Assembly: GCF_003226535.1 (NCBI RefSeq)
Contig: NZ_QKOB01000001.1
Location: forward strand, 186,001-250,000
Origin: Meiothermus sp. Pnk-1
GTDB lineage: Bacteria; Deinococcota; Deinococci; Deinococcales; Thermaceae
Length of the DNA stretch: 64,000 nt
Direction of reading: 5' to 3'
Positions 37,454-46,574 of the stretch are shown piece by piece. Made by a program: the position numbers and the translations under genes. The notes beneath the pieces were generated by a model. It was not told where the DNA came from and did not search any database. It was given only the letters and a program-made list of their open reading frames with translations. Each line of letters opens with the position of its first letter. Position 1 is the stretch's first letter.

Positions 37454-38239
37454 TCACAACAGCCCCCGAGTGGCCCCCCCATCCACTACCAGGGTCTGCC
37501 CGGTGAGGTAGCTGGCTCTGGCCGACAGCACAAACACCGCCACATCGGCGATCTCCTGCGGCGTGCCCAAGCGGCCGGCGGGGATCTGCTTGGCCTGCTG
37601 GTAATAGGCTTCTTCCAACGAGATGCCTTGCTGCTGAGCGCGAAACTGGAAAACCTCTTCTACCCGCTCGGTGCGGGTGTAGCCCGGCCCCAGGGTGTTG
37701 ACGGTGATGCCATAGGGGGCCACCTCGCGGGCCAGGGTTTTGGCGTAACCGGTAAGCCCCGAGCGCACGGTGTTGGAGAGGGCTAAATTCTCGATGGGCT
37801 CTTTTACCGCCAGCGAGGTGATGTAGAGGATGCGCCCGAAGCGGGCTTTTTGCATACCCGGCAGCAGCCCGCGGGTCAGCTCGAGCATGGGAAGAAGAAG
37901 GGAATGAACCGCCTCGAGGACCTCCCCGGCGCCCATCTCCTGGGCTTGCATCGGCTTGGGGCCGCCGGTATTGCCCAAAAAAATCTCGACGGTCCCGACC
38001 TTGGCCGCCTCACGCAACACCCCCTCAGCTGCGCCCGACTGCTCCAAGTCGGCAGGGAGCGCGTAGGCTTCACCGCCGAGCTCTTCGACCTCCGAAACCA
38101 GCGCCCGCAGCTTGTCCTGGCTGCGGGCCACCGCCAGCACCTTGGCTCCTTCCCGCGCCAGCGCGAGCGCGACGGCTTTCCCAATCCCCTGCGAAGCCCC
38201 GGTAACCAGCGCCAGCTTCCCTCGGATGCCCAGCTCCAT
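37454..38239 (-). CDS. SDR-family oxidoreductase lacking the YxxxK motif
   Basis: 261 residues. The NAD(P)-binding TGASQGIGK and the NNAG-equivalent GNTGGPKP are present. The catalytic serine lies in YITSLAVKEP, but where Tyr-xxx-Lys should follow the sequence reads LSNTVRSGLTGYAK: the Tyr is Asn and the Lys is Ser or Arg. This variant exists in a subgroup usually labelled 3-oxoacyl-ACP reductase. Activity must use other residues or be lost. A short C-terminal segment SYLTGQTLVVDGG is normal. Confidence 0.82.
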   Translation of the reverse strand: MELGIRGKLALVTGASQGIGKAVALALAREGAKVLAVARSQDKLRALVSEVEELGGEAYALPADLEQSGAAEGVLREAAKVGTVEIFLGNTGGPKPMQAQEMGAGEVLEAVHSLLLPMLELTRGLLPGMQKARFGRILYITSLAVKEPIENLALSNTVRSGLTGYAKTLAREVAPYGITVNTLGPGYTRTERVEEVFQFRAQQQGISLEEAYYQQAKQIPAGRLGTPQEIADVAVFVLSARASYLTGQTLVVDGGATRGLL

Positions 38240-38270
38240 GTGGAGAGTCTCGGGGGACGCGGATTCAAAG

Positions 38271-38765
38271 TCAAGCCTGGGGCAGGTCTTTCACGTACCA
38301 GCGCAGGCTCGGTCCGCCGTCTTTGAGGTGGCGGAACCCCCGGGCTTCCCAGAACCGCTGGGCAACCGGGTTGTTGCCGTAGACGACCGCGTAGAGCTTG
38401 CGCACCTCTCCCCGTAGGAGACCCTCCAGATGCTCGAGGGCCAGCGAGCCGAACCCCTGACCCTGGTGCTCTTCGGCGATCAGGAGCAGGCTGATGGTGG
38501 CGGCCATCGCCTCCGGATAGTGCAGCTTGTAATCGAGGTAACCGACGACTTGGCGCCCTTCTTTGGGCGTGGGCGTCGCGATCAAGCAGCAGCGGCGCTG
38601 GGGATCGTGGGCTAGGGCCTCGACCTCGCGTTCTACGTCGCTCAAGGTAGGGATCTCCATGCCGATGAGCTGGAAATAGGTAGGGCTTTTTTGGTATAGC
38701 TCGTGAATTATAGAGGCGGAATCGGAATCTACCGCGATCAGCTCCGGACGCGCAGCGGTCTTCAT
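38271..38765 (-). CDS. GNAT-family N-acetyltransferase
   Basis: 164 residues. The acetyl-CoA binding loop is EEHQGQGFGSLALEHL, followed by YGNNPVAQRFWEARGFRHL, the typical end of a GNAT fold. The substrate is unknown. I start at ATG 38765, with TACAAT about 11 nt upstream. A longer frame adds 28 residues that cross this promoter. It lies 31 bp upstream of the SDR gene. Confidence 0.82.
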   Translation of the reverse strand: MKTAARPELIAVDSDSASIIHELYQKSPTYFQLIGMEIPTLSDVEREVEALAHDPQRRCCLIATPTPKEGRQVVGYLDYKLHYPEAMAATISLLLIAEEHQGQGFGSLALEHLEGLLRGEVRKLYAVVYGNNPVAQRFWEARGFRHLKDGGPSLRWYVKDLPQA

Positions 38766-39015
38766 GGCCTGTTCAGATTGTACAAGAGCGGGTAGCCAAG
38801 CATCGCGTTGAAAGACGGCCACAGATCCCCTCCTTTTAGCGCATGGCACAAGCGTAAGTAAAGTCTAGGCATGACCCCGTAACCCTAACGTGATGTTTGG
38901 CCAAAACGATGAGTACGGTCTAAACCCAAGGCCAGGCTCATTATCGTAACGCTACCGGAGAAGGCAGGTGAGGTAGGCAACGCCTAAATCACGGCAGGGC
39001 TTCATGCTGAAGCGT
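38766..39015. other. Intergenic stretch without a recognised gene
   Basis: About 250 bp between the GNAT start and the cspA terminator. It contains the GNAT promoter at its left end. I see no reading frame, RNA or repeat in the rest. Confidence 0.6.
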
Positions 39016-39044
39016 AAAAAACCCTCTGGCGTTTAGCCAGAGGG
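39016..39044 (-). terminator. Intrinsic terminator of cspA
   Basis: On the minus strand CCCTCTGGC, loop TAAAC, GCCAGAGGG, then TTTTTT. It lies 20 bp after the cspA stop. Confidence 0.92.
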
Positions 39045-39063
39045 AAGGGTGCTAGAGGGTAGA

Positions 39064-39288
39064 TTAAAACCGCTTGGCGGGCTCGACAACGCTCACGTTA
39101 GCGGCCTGCGGCCCCTTACCATTCTTACCCGGCTCTACATCGAACTCCACCACATCCCCCTCGTTGAGGGTGCGGAAGCCCTTGGCCTGGATGGCGCTGT
39201 AATGGACGAAGACGTCGGTGTCCCCCTCGCGCTCGATGAAACCGAACCCCTTTTCCGCGTTGAACCACTTTACCTTACCCTTTGCCAT
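39064..39288 (-). CDS. csp: Cold-shock domain protein
   Basis: 74 residues. [17 protein letters not shown] (RNP1) and DVFVHYSAI (RNP2) are intact. It binds single-stranded nucleic acids and acts as RNA chaperone or antiterminator. The start ATG 39288 has AAGGAG 5 nt upstream. A TAGAAT at 39459-39464 would give a leader of about 165 nt, as expected for thermoregulated csp mRNAs. A strong terminator follows. Confidence 0.96.
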   Translation of the reverse strand: MAKGKVKWFNAEKGFGFIEREGDTDVFVHYSAIQAKGFRTLNEGDVVEFDVEPGKNGKGPQAANVSVVEPAKRF

Positions 39289-39464
39289 ACTGCTCCTTCG
39301 AAACAGAGCCCCGCCCACGCGCCAAGAAAGCACCCTCGAGGTTGGCGACCAACCCCGGCTTGAGTCCCTTATACAGCGCCATAGACAGTAACAGCCCTAC
39401 CCAGGTACGAGGCGCTGAAATGCCCAGTGGGCCACCCCCGTAAGTCCCGAGTGCCCCTATTCTA
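39289..39464 (-). promoter_or_regulatory. Long csp leader with upstream -10 box
   Basis: TAGAAT on the minus strand (39459-39464) is the best -10 box upstream. The leader to the csp start would be about 165 nt, unlike the mostly leaderless genes nearby. No cold-box consensus is recognised. Confidence 0.4.
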
Positions 39465-39524
39465 ACACACCCCTCATTGGCTAACCTTCACGACCGGGTG
39501 ACAAACCCGTGCCAGAGGGGGGAT

Positions 39525-40604
39525 TCAACCTTTAAATACCCGCTTGATCCGATCCCAAAACCCCTCCGGGTGGACCTCTTCGCCTACCTCTTGGGCGTAC
39601 TCCTCTAAAAGTTGCCGGGCTCTTTTGGAAAGGTGTTGGGGTACGGCAATTTCGGTTATTACCCGCAACTCGCCCCGGCCCCGGCGCCCGGGGTAGGGCA
39701 TCCCTTTGCCCTCCATCGCAAAGACCTCTCCGTGTCCGGTCCCCGGCGGGATATCCAGGGGAATCGGCCCATCGACGCCAGGGATCTCCACGCGGGTTCC
39801 TAGGGCGGCCTGGGCCAGCCCTAGCCGCAACCGATAGAGGAGGTTTGCCCCTTCGCGCTCGAGGTGAGGATGAGGGCGTAGGCGGAGCCGCACAAAGAGG
39901 TCGCCCGGTCCTCCAGCGTGAACGTTGCCCATTCCCGAGACCCGCAGCATCTGGTTCTCGTCGATGCCCGCGGGCACCTCCAGGCTGATTTTCTCTTGGC
40001 GCTCCCTGCGGCCTTGGCCCCGACAGCTGGGACAGGCCTCGCTGATGCGGTAACCTCGGCCCCGGCAGGCCGCGCAGGACACCTGGGTGCGCATGGTGCC
40101 GAAAAAGCTCTGCTGGAGCTGCTCTTGTACCCCGCGCCCACGGCAGGCCGGGCAGACCTCGCGCTTCCCTCCAGAGCCCGAGCAGGTTTCGCAAGGCACC
40201 AGGCGGCGATAGGTGATCTCCGCTTCCTTGCCCGAAAAGGCTTCCTCGAGGGTTAGCTCGAGCTCTACCTCGAGGTCTTCGCCGCGGGGTGCCGGGCTGC
40301 GCGCCCCCGCCGGACTGCGAAAGCCGAATACTTGCTCAAACAGGTCAAAGATATCCCCAAACCCGCCTCCGGGGAAGCCGCCCACCTGAGGGGCCTCGTG
40401 GCCGTAACGGTCGTAGTTGGCCCGCTTTTCGGGGTCCGAGAGCACCGCGTAAGCCTCATTGATCTCCTTGAACCGCTCCTCAGCCGCCTTGTCGCCGGGG
40501 TTCCGGTCGGGGTGGTACTGCAGCGCGAGCTTGCGGTAGGCCCTCTTGATCTCCTCGCTGCTGGCGTCTTTGCTTACTCCCAGGATGGCGTAGTAGTCCT
40601 TCAT
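39525..40604 (-). CDS. dnaJ: Chaperone DnaJ (with zinc finger)
   Basis: 359 residues, a type I co-chaperone of DnaK. The J domain (1-65) has [12 protein letters not shown] with the HPD motif. A G/F-rich segment follows. The zinc domain has four repeats: [24 protein letters not shown] and CPSCRGQG. The C-terminal domains carry the [16 protein letters not shown] segment. As I recall, Thermus thermophilus has a DnaJ without zinc repeats, so this is the other type. dnaK and grpE are not adjacent. The promoter carries the inverted repeat at 40614-40634. Confidence 0.95.
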   Translation of the reverse strand: MKDYYAILGVSKDASSEEIKRAYRKLALQYHPDRNPGDKAAEERFKEINEAYAVLSDPEKRANYDRYGHEAPQVGGFPGGGFGDIFDLFEQVFGFRSPAGARSPAPRGEDLEVELELTLEEAFSGKEAEITYRRLVPCETCSGSGGKREVCPACRGRGVQEQLQQSFFGTMRTQVSCAACRGRGYRISEACPSCRGQGRRERQEKISLEVPAGIDENQMLRVSGMGNVHAGGPGDLFVRLRLRPHPHLEREGANLLYRLRLGLAQAALGTRVEIPGVDGPIPLDIPPGTGHGEVFAMEGKGMPYPGRRGRGELRVITEIAVPQHLSKRARQLLEEYAQEVGEEVHPEGFWDRIKRVFKG

Positions 40605-40613
40605 AGCGCTGAG

Positions 40614-40634
40614 CTTTAGTCTAGCAGACTAAAG
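40614..40634. promoter_or_regulatory. Inverted repeat operator upstream of dnaJ
   Basis: CTTTAGTC and GACTAAAG form a perfect 8-bp inverted repeat with spacer TAGCA, starting 9 bp upstream of the dnaJ ATG. On the minus strand TATAAA lies just before it, so the repeat would overlap the transcription start. A further half-site-like AGACTTTA follows TATAAA on the far side. It is neither CIRCE nor the HspR HAIR sequence. Confidence 0.6.
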
Positions 40635-40782
40635 TTTATAAAGTCTGGGTTTCATATACAGGGGCCCTCCCGCCGGGGCGAGGAGCGCACCTGTCCGCGC
40701 TTGTCTCCAGGGGGAAACTGGGGGCAGGCTCCGTCCCTACCCTCTTTTTTGCCATCGGCCAGGCGCGATAAGCTATAAGCTG

Positions 40783-42717
40783 ATGTTCTCTTCCCCCCTC
40801 ACCCCCGACCAACGGCGCATCCTGGACGAGCTGAAAGCTGTGGCGGAGCCGATGGACGAGGGGTTTGCCGTCCGCCTCGAGCGCTACTTCGGCGAGCTGT
40901 ACGAGGGGCTGGCGGCGGTCTACCCCGATCCCCGGGAGATGCTAGGCCCTTTGCTCGAGGTCATGCAGCGGCACTACCGCGAGCGCCCTGCCGATCTCAA
41001 GCGGCTTGATCTGGAGCGGATATTGGCCAAGGACTGGTTTCAACGTCCGGAGATGATCGGCTACGTCTGCTACACCGAGCGCTTTGCCGGGAGCTTCAAG
41101 GGGGTGGAAGAGAAGCTTGATTACCTGCGATCTTTGGGCGTCACCTACCTCCACCTGATGCCCTTTCTGAAGCCCCGCCCGGCCCCCAACGACGGCGGCT
41201 ACGCGGTGATGGATTACCGCAGCGTCCGCGAAGACCTGGGGACCATGGACGACCTCCAGGCCCTGGCCACCAAGCTGCGCCAGGCGGGGATTTCCCTCTG
41301 CTGCGACTTGGTGCTGAACCACGTGGCCCAGGAGCACGAGTGGGCGGTGAAAGCCCGCTTGGGCGACCCCAAGTACCAGCGCTACTTCTACATGTTCGAA
41401 GACCGCACCCTCCCCGACCAGTACGAGCGCACCCTGCCGGAGGTTTTCCCCGATTTCGCCCCCGGCAACTTCACCTGGGACGCGCAGGCTAAGCGCTGGG
41501 TCTGGACCACCTTTAACGCCTGGCAGTGGGACCTCAACTGGGCCAACCCAGAGGTATTCCTCGAGTTCGCCGACCTCATCCTCTGGCTGGCCAACAAGGG
41601 CATCGAAGTATTTCGTCTTGACGCCATCGCCTTTATCTGGAAGCGGATGGGCACCCACTGCCAGAATCAGCCCGAAGTCCACGCCATCACCCAGGCGCTC
41701 CGGGCGGTGGCCCGCATCGTGGCCCCGGCGGTGCTCTTCAAGGCCGAGGCTATCGTCGCCCCCGATGACCTCATCCAATACCTGGGCCAGGGCCGGCACT
41801 TCGGCTTGCTCTCCGACACCGCCTACCATAACAGCCTGATGGTGCAGATCTGGTCTAGCTTGGCGAGCCGGGACGTCCGTCTGATGGCCCAGGCCCTCAG
41901 GGGGTTTCCTTCCAAGCCCTACACCACGGCCTGGAACACCTACTTGCGCTGCCACGACGACATCGGTTGGGCCATCGCCGATGACGACGCGGCGGCGGTG
42001 GGGCTGTCGGGGGAGGCCCATCGGCGCTTCCTCTCCGATTACTACTCGGGCCGCTTCCCGGGGTCGCACGCGCGGGGGTTGGTCTTCCAGGAAAACCCGC
42101 GCACCGGCGACCGGCGCATTTCCGGATCGGGGGTGAGCTTGGCTGGGCTCGAGCAAGCCCTGGAGAACGATGACTTGCAGGGGGCGAATTTGGCGCTCGA
42201 GCGCCTGCTGCTGGGCCACGCTATCGTGCTGGGCTTCGGCGGGATCCCCCTTTTGTACATGGGCGACGAGCTGGCCCTCCTCAACGACTACCGCTATCTG
42301 GAAGAGCCTGAACACGCCATGGATAACCGCTGGGTCCACCGGCCCCGCATGGACTGGGCCAAGGCCCACCGGGCGCAATCCGACCCCCACTCCATCGAAG
42401 GGCGGATGTACCACGGTCTGCGGCGCCTCATCGAGGTGAGAAAGGCTACCCCGCACTTCCACGCTTCGATAGAGGCGGAGATCCTCGAGCCCAAAAACCC
42501 CCACGTCTTCGGTTACGTCCGCCGTCACCCCCTGGGGAACTTGGTTGCCCTGTACAACTTCAGCGAAGCGCCGCAGTACTACCCACTCGGCCAGCTCGCC
42601 GAGCACGGCCTGACCCACCCCTTTGACCGCATCCGTGCTAGCCACATCACGGTTTCCGGGGGGTTGGTGCAGCTGGAGCCGTTGGCCCGTTTGTGGCTGA
42701 CCCAGGGGGAGGGCTAA
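40783..42717 (+). CDS. Amylosucrase (GH13)
   Basis: 644 residues. Transfers glucose from sucrose onto glucan chains, releasing fructose. The N-terminal about 90 residues are the helical domain specific to amylosucrases ([17 protein letters not shown]). The barrel has catalytic nucleophile D280 in [11 protein letters not shown], acid/base E322 in FKAEAIV, and the stabilising aspartate in [11 protein letters not shown] (about 393). [10 protein letters not shown] after the nucleophile is typical of amylosucrase and sucrose-hydrolysing relatives. GATAAG lies about 10 nt before the ATG. No sugar transporter or phosphorylase gene is adjacent. Confidence 0.9.
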   Translation: MFSSPLTPDQRRILDELKAVAEPMDEGFAVRLERYFGELYEGLAAVYPDPREMLGPLLEVMQRHYRERPADLKRLDLERILAKDWFQRPEMIGYVCYTERFAGSFKGVEEKLDYLRSLGVTYLHLMPFLKPRPAPNDGGYAVMDYRSVREDLGTMDDLQALATKLRQAGISLCCDLVLNHVAQEHEWAVKARLGDPKYQRYFYMFEDRTLPDQYERTLPEVFPDFAPGNFTWDAQAKRWVWTTFNAWQWDLNWANPEVFLEFADLILWLANKGIEVFRLDAIAFIWKRMGTHCQNQPEVHAITQALRAVARIVAPAVLFKAEAIVAPDDLIQYLGQGRHFGLLSDTAYHNSLMVQIWSSLASRDVRLMAQALRGFPSKPYTTAWNTYLRCHDDIGWAIADDDAAAVGLSGEAHRRFLSDYYSGRFPGSHARGLVFQENPRTGDRRISGSGVSLAGLEQALENDDLQGANLALERLLLGHAIVLGFGGIPLLYMGDELALLNDYRYLEEPEHAMDNRWVHRPRMDWAKAHRAQSDPHSIEGRMYHGLRRLIEVRKATPHFHASIEAEILEPKNPHVFGYVRRHPLGNLVALYNFSEAPQYYPLGQLAEHGLTHPFDRIRASHITVSGGLVQLEPLARLWLTQGEG

Positions 42718-42834
42718 ACTAGCGTTACGTGGTCGAGAGCCATCGAAGTGTTGGAGCTTTCGGGCGGCGCGGCTCGCGCGGGGATGGCCCCCGAGGCCGC
42801 GGGAGATGCCTACGGTTTGCCTGGAGGAAAGACC

Positions 42835-43098
42835 ATGCTCGATGTCAAGGAAGCGGTCAAGGTGGCCACCGAGTACATCCAGACCCTCTTCACCGAAAAG
42901 CAGATCCCCGACCTGCGGCTCGAGGAGGTAGAGCTGAGCCCCGATGGCAAGTTCTGGGATGTCACCTTGAGCTTTGTAAGCCGCGAGTCCTCCCCCTACC
43001 TGAGCCTGGGGGAAGCGGCCAAGACCCGCGAGTACAAGGTGTTTCGGGTGAACGCCGAGACGGCCCAGGTGCAGTCGATGAAGATTCGCAGGTTCTAG
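42835..43098 (+). CDS. Conserved small protein of unknown function
   Basis: 87 residues, soluble, not assigned. DVKEAVKVATEYIQTLF, then a LRLEEVELSPDGKFWDVTLSF block and a basic C-terminus. The alternating charge and hydrophobic pattern suggests a small alpha/beta domain. I start at ATG 42835 because GGAGGAAAG lies 4 nt upstream. A start 87 bp earlier has no such site. Confidence 0.72.
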   Translation: MLDVKEAVKVATEYIQTLFTEKQIPDLRLEEVELSPDGKFWDVTLSFVSRESSPYLSLGEAAKTREYKVFRVNAETAQVQSMKIRRF

Positions 43099-43189
43099 GC
43101 CAATCCGCTCCTGAGTGGTCTGGTAATGTCCGCTAGGAGAGGACGATCCACCGCGTTTGGCGTACGGCGTAGGGTATCGCTACAGGGGA

Positions 43190-43810
43190 TCAAATTGCTA
43201 GCTTGGCTTGCAGGTTGGCCTTGACCGCAGGCCACTCCTCGGCCAGGATGCTGAACATCGCGCTGTTGCGGATCCCCCCGTCCGAAGCGGGCATATGCGC
43301 CCGGAGAACCCCCTCGAACTTGGCCCCCAGCCGTAGGATCGCGTTACGCGAACGCATGTTCCGCTCGTCGGTTTTGAGGGTTACCCGCCGTACTTGCCAG
43401 ACCTCGAAGGCGTGGGTGAGCATCAGTAGCTTGGCCTCGGTGTTGATGCCGCTGCGCTGGGCGAAGGGGGCCAGCCAGGTCCAGCCGATCTCCACGGCGT
43501 CGGGTTGGCCCGGGCGGGCCAGGGGGGAGCCCTCCGGCCAGTTCCAGAACTCGAGGTGCGCCAGACGGGTGCTTCCCACGATCTTCTCCGAACGCTTGTC
43601 CACCGTCACAAACGGCACGGTCTTGCCCTGGGCTTGCTCTTCCAAGGCGGTTTGAATGTAGCGGCGCATCCCGTGTTCGCTATGGGGGACGCTGGTAAAG
43701 GGATAGTCTTCCAGACTGGCCAGCTCGAGCAGCACCGAGAGGTGCTCCATGGTGAGGGGCTCGAGGCGGACGATTTGGCCTTCTAGGGTCAGCGGTTCGG
43801 TCAGGTTCAT
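43190..43810 (-). CDS. RimJ-like GNAT acetyltransferase
   Basis: 206 residues of the RimJ/RimL type of GNAT: LEGQIVRLEPLTMEHLSVLLEL at the start, EIGWTWLAPFAQRSGINTEAKLLMLTHAF for acetyl-CoA binding, and VTLKTDERNMRSRNAILRLGAKFEGVLRAHM at the end. Members acetylate protein N-termini or amino compounds. It lies 30 bp downstream of a PaiB-type gene in the same direction, recalling the paiA-paiB pair of Bacillus, although it is not PaiA-like itself. Confidence 0.83.
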   Translation of the reverse strand: MNLTEPLTLEGQIVRLEPLTMEHLSVLLELASLEDYPFTSVPHSEHGMRRYIQTALEEQAQGKTVPFVTVDKRSEKIVGSTRLAHLEFWNWPEGSPLARPGQPDAVEIGWTWLAPFAQRSGINTEAKLLMLTHAFEVWQVRRVTLKTDERNMRSRNAILRLGAKFEGVLRAHMPASDGGIRNSAMFSILAEEWPAVKANLQAKLAI

Positions 43811-43840
43811 AGCCGCGTTTGGCGTAGCGTCGTCGGTACG

Positions 43841-44443
43841 TCAGTCTTCTGCCAAGTTTTTCCGCATCTGCTCCGCCACGGCCCGGTCAAAAGGGTTGTC
43901 GCTTGCCGAGAGCGCCCGGATAACCCGCGTTTGGTCGGCCCGTGAGCGGTTTTGCGAGAGCTTGAACTTGCCCTCGAGCCGGGTGATTTCGATCTCGAAA
44001 GCCACGATGCCCTGCATCATCCCCTGCAGGTAGTCGGGCGGGAGCTGCGCCATATCCCACTCCTGCTCGTGCTGCACGACCAGCTCGTGCAATAGCCGCT
44101 TGACCGCCTGGGGCTCCTCTACGATGCGCGGCTTGCCGTAGGCGTGGACGGTCATGTAGTTCCAGGTCGGCACGCTAGGGTGCTTCTCGTACCAAGTGGG
44201 CGAGATGAAGCTGTGCTCGCCCTGGAAGATGACCAGCACCTCCCGGTTCGGATCGAAGCCGGTCCACTGTGGGTTGGCTCGAGCTAAGTGCGAGGAGAGG
44301 ACCCCTTCCTTTACCACGAAAGGCAGATGGGTGGCGAAGGGTACTTCTTGATAGATGGAGACCAGCGTGGCGAAGCTGAACCGGCGCATGAGGTCGTAGA
44401 GCACGGCTTGATCGGTGACCTGGTAATGCCGAGGCAGGTACAT
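43841..44443 (-). CDS. paiB: PaiB-family FMN-binding protein
   Basis: 200 residues. The opening PRHYQVTDQAVLYDLMRRF and ATLVSIYQEVPFATHLPFV, and the block WYEKHPSVPTWNYMTVHAYG, are those of PaiB proteins, which bind FMN or heme in a split-barrel fold and have been called negative transcriptional regulators in Bacillus. No DNA-binding motif is evident. It is the first gene of a two-gene unit with the GNAT. Confidence 0.86.
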   Translation of the reverse strand: MYLPRHYQVTDQAVLYDLMRRFSFATLVSIYQEVPFATHLPFVVKEGVLSSHLARANPQWTGFDPNREVLVIFQGEHSFISPTWYEKHPSVPTWNYMTVHAYGKPRIVEEPQAVKRLLHELVVQHEQEWDMAQLPPDYLQGMMQGIVAFEIEITRLEGKFKLSQNRSRADQTRVIRALSASDNPFDRAVAEQMRKNLAED

Positions 44444-44663
44444 CTACACCAAAGGATAGCCTCGACCTGCCTTTTTGCGAAGGGGCAGACTGTCCAAACG
44501 GCGCGAAAGCGGGTCAAAAGCCTTTACATACTCAGCGATGCCCTGATAGACTGCCCCTCAGATGCGACCCTCCGCTCGAGCTATCCGCTAGCGGCTCCTT
44601 TCCTTTGCTGGAAGGGGTCGTTCGGATATGCCGGGCGGAGAATCTTTTTTCGTGGAGGAAGCG

Positions 44664-45779
44664 ATGGTGCTCTTGACCCCTGGCCCCACCCCGATTCACC
44701 CCCGCGTGCAGGCCGCGCTTGCCCAGCCGATGCGCGGCCACCTCGACCCGGAGGTGCTCCAGACCAACCGGCGCATCCGCGAGTACCTGAAGTTGCTCTT
44801 CGACCCCGGCGAGGGGGCGCTGCTGGCAGCGATCCCCGGTTCGGGGAGCCTGGGGATGGAAGCCGGGCTCACCAACCTTGCCGGGGAGGGAGATGCGGTG
44901 CTGCTTTTGGTCAACGGAACCTTCGGCGAGCGGATGGTAGAGATCGCTCACGCCTACAACTTAGACTACACGGTGCTGCGCGCCGAGCCTGGATATCCGA
45001 TTGACCCCGCCCAAGTCGAAAAAGCGCTCGGCCAACGGACGTACAAGCTGGTGGCCCTGGTCCACGGCGAGACCAGTACCGGGGTTCTCAACCCCGCCCG
45101 CGAGATCGCTCGGCTGGTGGCCGAGCACGGGGCACTGTTCATGCTGGACGCGGTGACTACTGCCGCGATGATGCCGTTTTCCATGCGAACGATGGGGGTG
45201 GATTACGCCTTCACCGGTTCGCAGAAGTGCCTCTCGGCTCCACCGGGGCTGGCCCCGTTTGCCCTCTCGCCGCGGGGGCGGGAGAGGCTGGGGCGGGTGC
45301 GGGGCTGGTATTCCGACCTCTCCAGGCTGGCCGTCTACTGGGAGCAGGAGGGGTATTTCTGCACCTCGCCGGTCTTGCTCCACTTCGCCCTGGAAGAAGC
45401 CCTCAAGCTGGCCCTGGAGGAGGGGTTAGAGGCTCGCCGGCGGCGGGCGGAACGCCTTTACGGCGGTGTGCTCTCGCTGCTGGAGGAGCTGGGCTTCAGC
45501 GCCTACGCCGCCGCGGGAGCGCGGTTGCCCACGGTGTTGGTGGTGCGCCCGCCCGAGGGCTACAGCGAGGGGGAGATCCGCAAGGGGCTCCAGGCCAGAG
45601 GGGTGACGGTGGCAGGCGGTATCGGCCCTACCGCGGGGAAGGTGCTCCGGCTGGGGCTGATGGGCGAAGGGGCCCGGGCGGAGCTTTACCGGGTCTTCTT
45701 CCGGGCTTTGGGAGAGGTGTTGGGCAAGCGAGGGCTGGAGGAAGCCTTCACAGAACGCGCTGAGGAACTGCTCGTCTAG
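44664..45779 (+). CDS. Class V aminotransferase (alanine/serine-glyoxylate type)
   Basis: 371 residues. It begins VLLTPGPTPIHPRVQAAL, typical of this PLP family. The cofactor lysine is in AFTGSQKCLSAPPGLAP, and the loop HGETSTGVLNP follows the family. Likely reactions are transfer from alanine or serine to glyoxylate or pyruvate; the donor cannot be fixed. I start at ATG 44664, which has GGAGGAA 4 nt upstream. Convergent with the membrane protein gene, overlapping by 4 bp. Confidence 0.88.
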   Translation: MVLLTPGPTPIHPRVQAALAQPMRGHLDPEVLQTNRRIREYLKLLFDPGEGALLAAIPGSGSLGMEAGLTNLAGEGDAVLLLVNGTFGERMVEIAHAYNLDYTVLRAEPGYPIDPAQVEKALGQRTYKLVALVHGETSTGVLNPAREIARLVAEHGALFMLDAVTTAAMMPFSMRTMGVDYAFTGSQKCLSAPPGLAPFALSPRGRERLGRVRGWYSDLSRLAVYWEQEGYFCTSPVLLHFALEEALKLALEEGLEARRRRAERLYGGVLSLLEELGFSAYAAAGARLPTVLVVRPPEGYSEGEIRKGLQARGVTVAGGIGPTAGKVLRLGLMGEGARAELYRVFFRALGEVLGKRGLEEAFTERAEELLV

Positions 45780-46525
45780 GGCTCGGTGAGGTCGGGCTGG
45801 GTGAGGTAGATCTGGGATAGCTCGGCCTCGAGCTGTTCCAGGGCTTTCTTCAGGCTGCCGCCCTTGAAGGGCAGGGCGGTGTAGGCTTGCAGCGGCACTG
45901 CGGCCTTGAGGCGGCGGAAGACCGGGCCCGCGGCTTCGGGCCCGCCGTTTTGCAAGATCACCAAAAAAACCCCTTCGCCCATCTGGAAGAGCAAGTCAGG
46001 GCCGCGTAAGCTGCGCAGGATAGGGGTGGGATCCTGGTTGGGGGGGGTTTGCATCAGCAGCAGCACCAGGGGTCGGCGGGTGGCCGCGGCCTCGAGGCTG
46101 GGGGCCAGCGCGTGAAGGGCGTTGCGGTTCATGGCTCCGCTGGGGTCGCGGTACTGGCTGCCTTCGAGCCGGGGCACCCAGAAGGGTTCGCGCCGGAGGC
46201 TTTGATACAGCGCAGTGAGGAGGGTGACCCCGCTCCCCAGCGCGACCCAGCCCCCCAGGGCATAGAGCCCGCTGGGGAGAAAAGCCAGGGCGAAAGCGCT
46301 TTGGCAGGCCAGGCTGTAGGCCAGAAAGCCCAGGCCCAGCACCCACAGCACCCGCACCCTCGGACCGACCGGGGCGCGGCTATAGAGGCTGGCTGCCCCT
46401 GCCAGGGTGAGCGCCGCCACCAGGAAGACCACCCCAGGATAGAGGCTCGAGCGGGCGGGGTAGCTCCCCAGCGGCAACAGCCCCAGGACGAGCAAGGCCC
46501 AGGGCAACAAGGACAACCAAGACAT
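45776..46525 (-). CDS. Membrane protein with degenerate GGDEF-like domain
   Basis: 249 residues. Four hydrophobic helices fill residues 1-105. The cytosolic half then reads [16 protein letters not shown] and [18 protein letters not shown], where a diguanylate cyclase would have NRR and a GGDEF loop. The signature is lost (GEGVF), so it should not make cyclic-di-GMP but might bind a nucleotide or partner. ATG 46525 is chosen; ATG 46537 is possible. A much longer frame upstream is antisense to rarA and rejected. Confidence 0.62.
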   Translation of the reverse strand: MSWLSLLPWALLVLGLLPLGSYPARSSLYPGVVFLVAALTLAGAASLYSRAPVGPRVRVLWVLGLGFLAYSLACQSAFALAFLPSGLYALGGWVALGSGVTLLTALYQSLRREPFWVPRLEGSQYRDPSGAMNRNALHALAPSLEAAATRRPLVLLLMQTPPNQDPTPILRSLRGPDLLFQMGEGVFLVILQNGGPEAAGPVFRRLKAAVPLQAYTALPFKGGSLKKALEQLEAELSQIYLTQPDLTEP

Positions 46526-46574
46526 CGCTACCAGCATAGCCCAAAATCTATCCTCGCGGCCCCACAATAGACCT

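Noticed and set aside
40942-42645. A 567-codon open frame on the minus strand
   Set aside because: It lies wholly antisense to the amylosucrase gene, has no family similarity and reflects the codon bias of a GC-rich gene. The same holds for other long antisense frames, such as the N-terminal half of the frame ending at 45776.
43190-44443. A true paiAB operon
   Set aside because: PaiB is clear, but the neighbouring acetyltransferase is RimJ/RimL-like rather than PaiA-like, so only the resemblance is noted.
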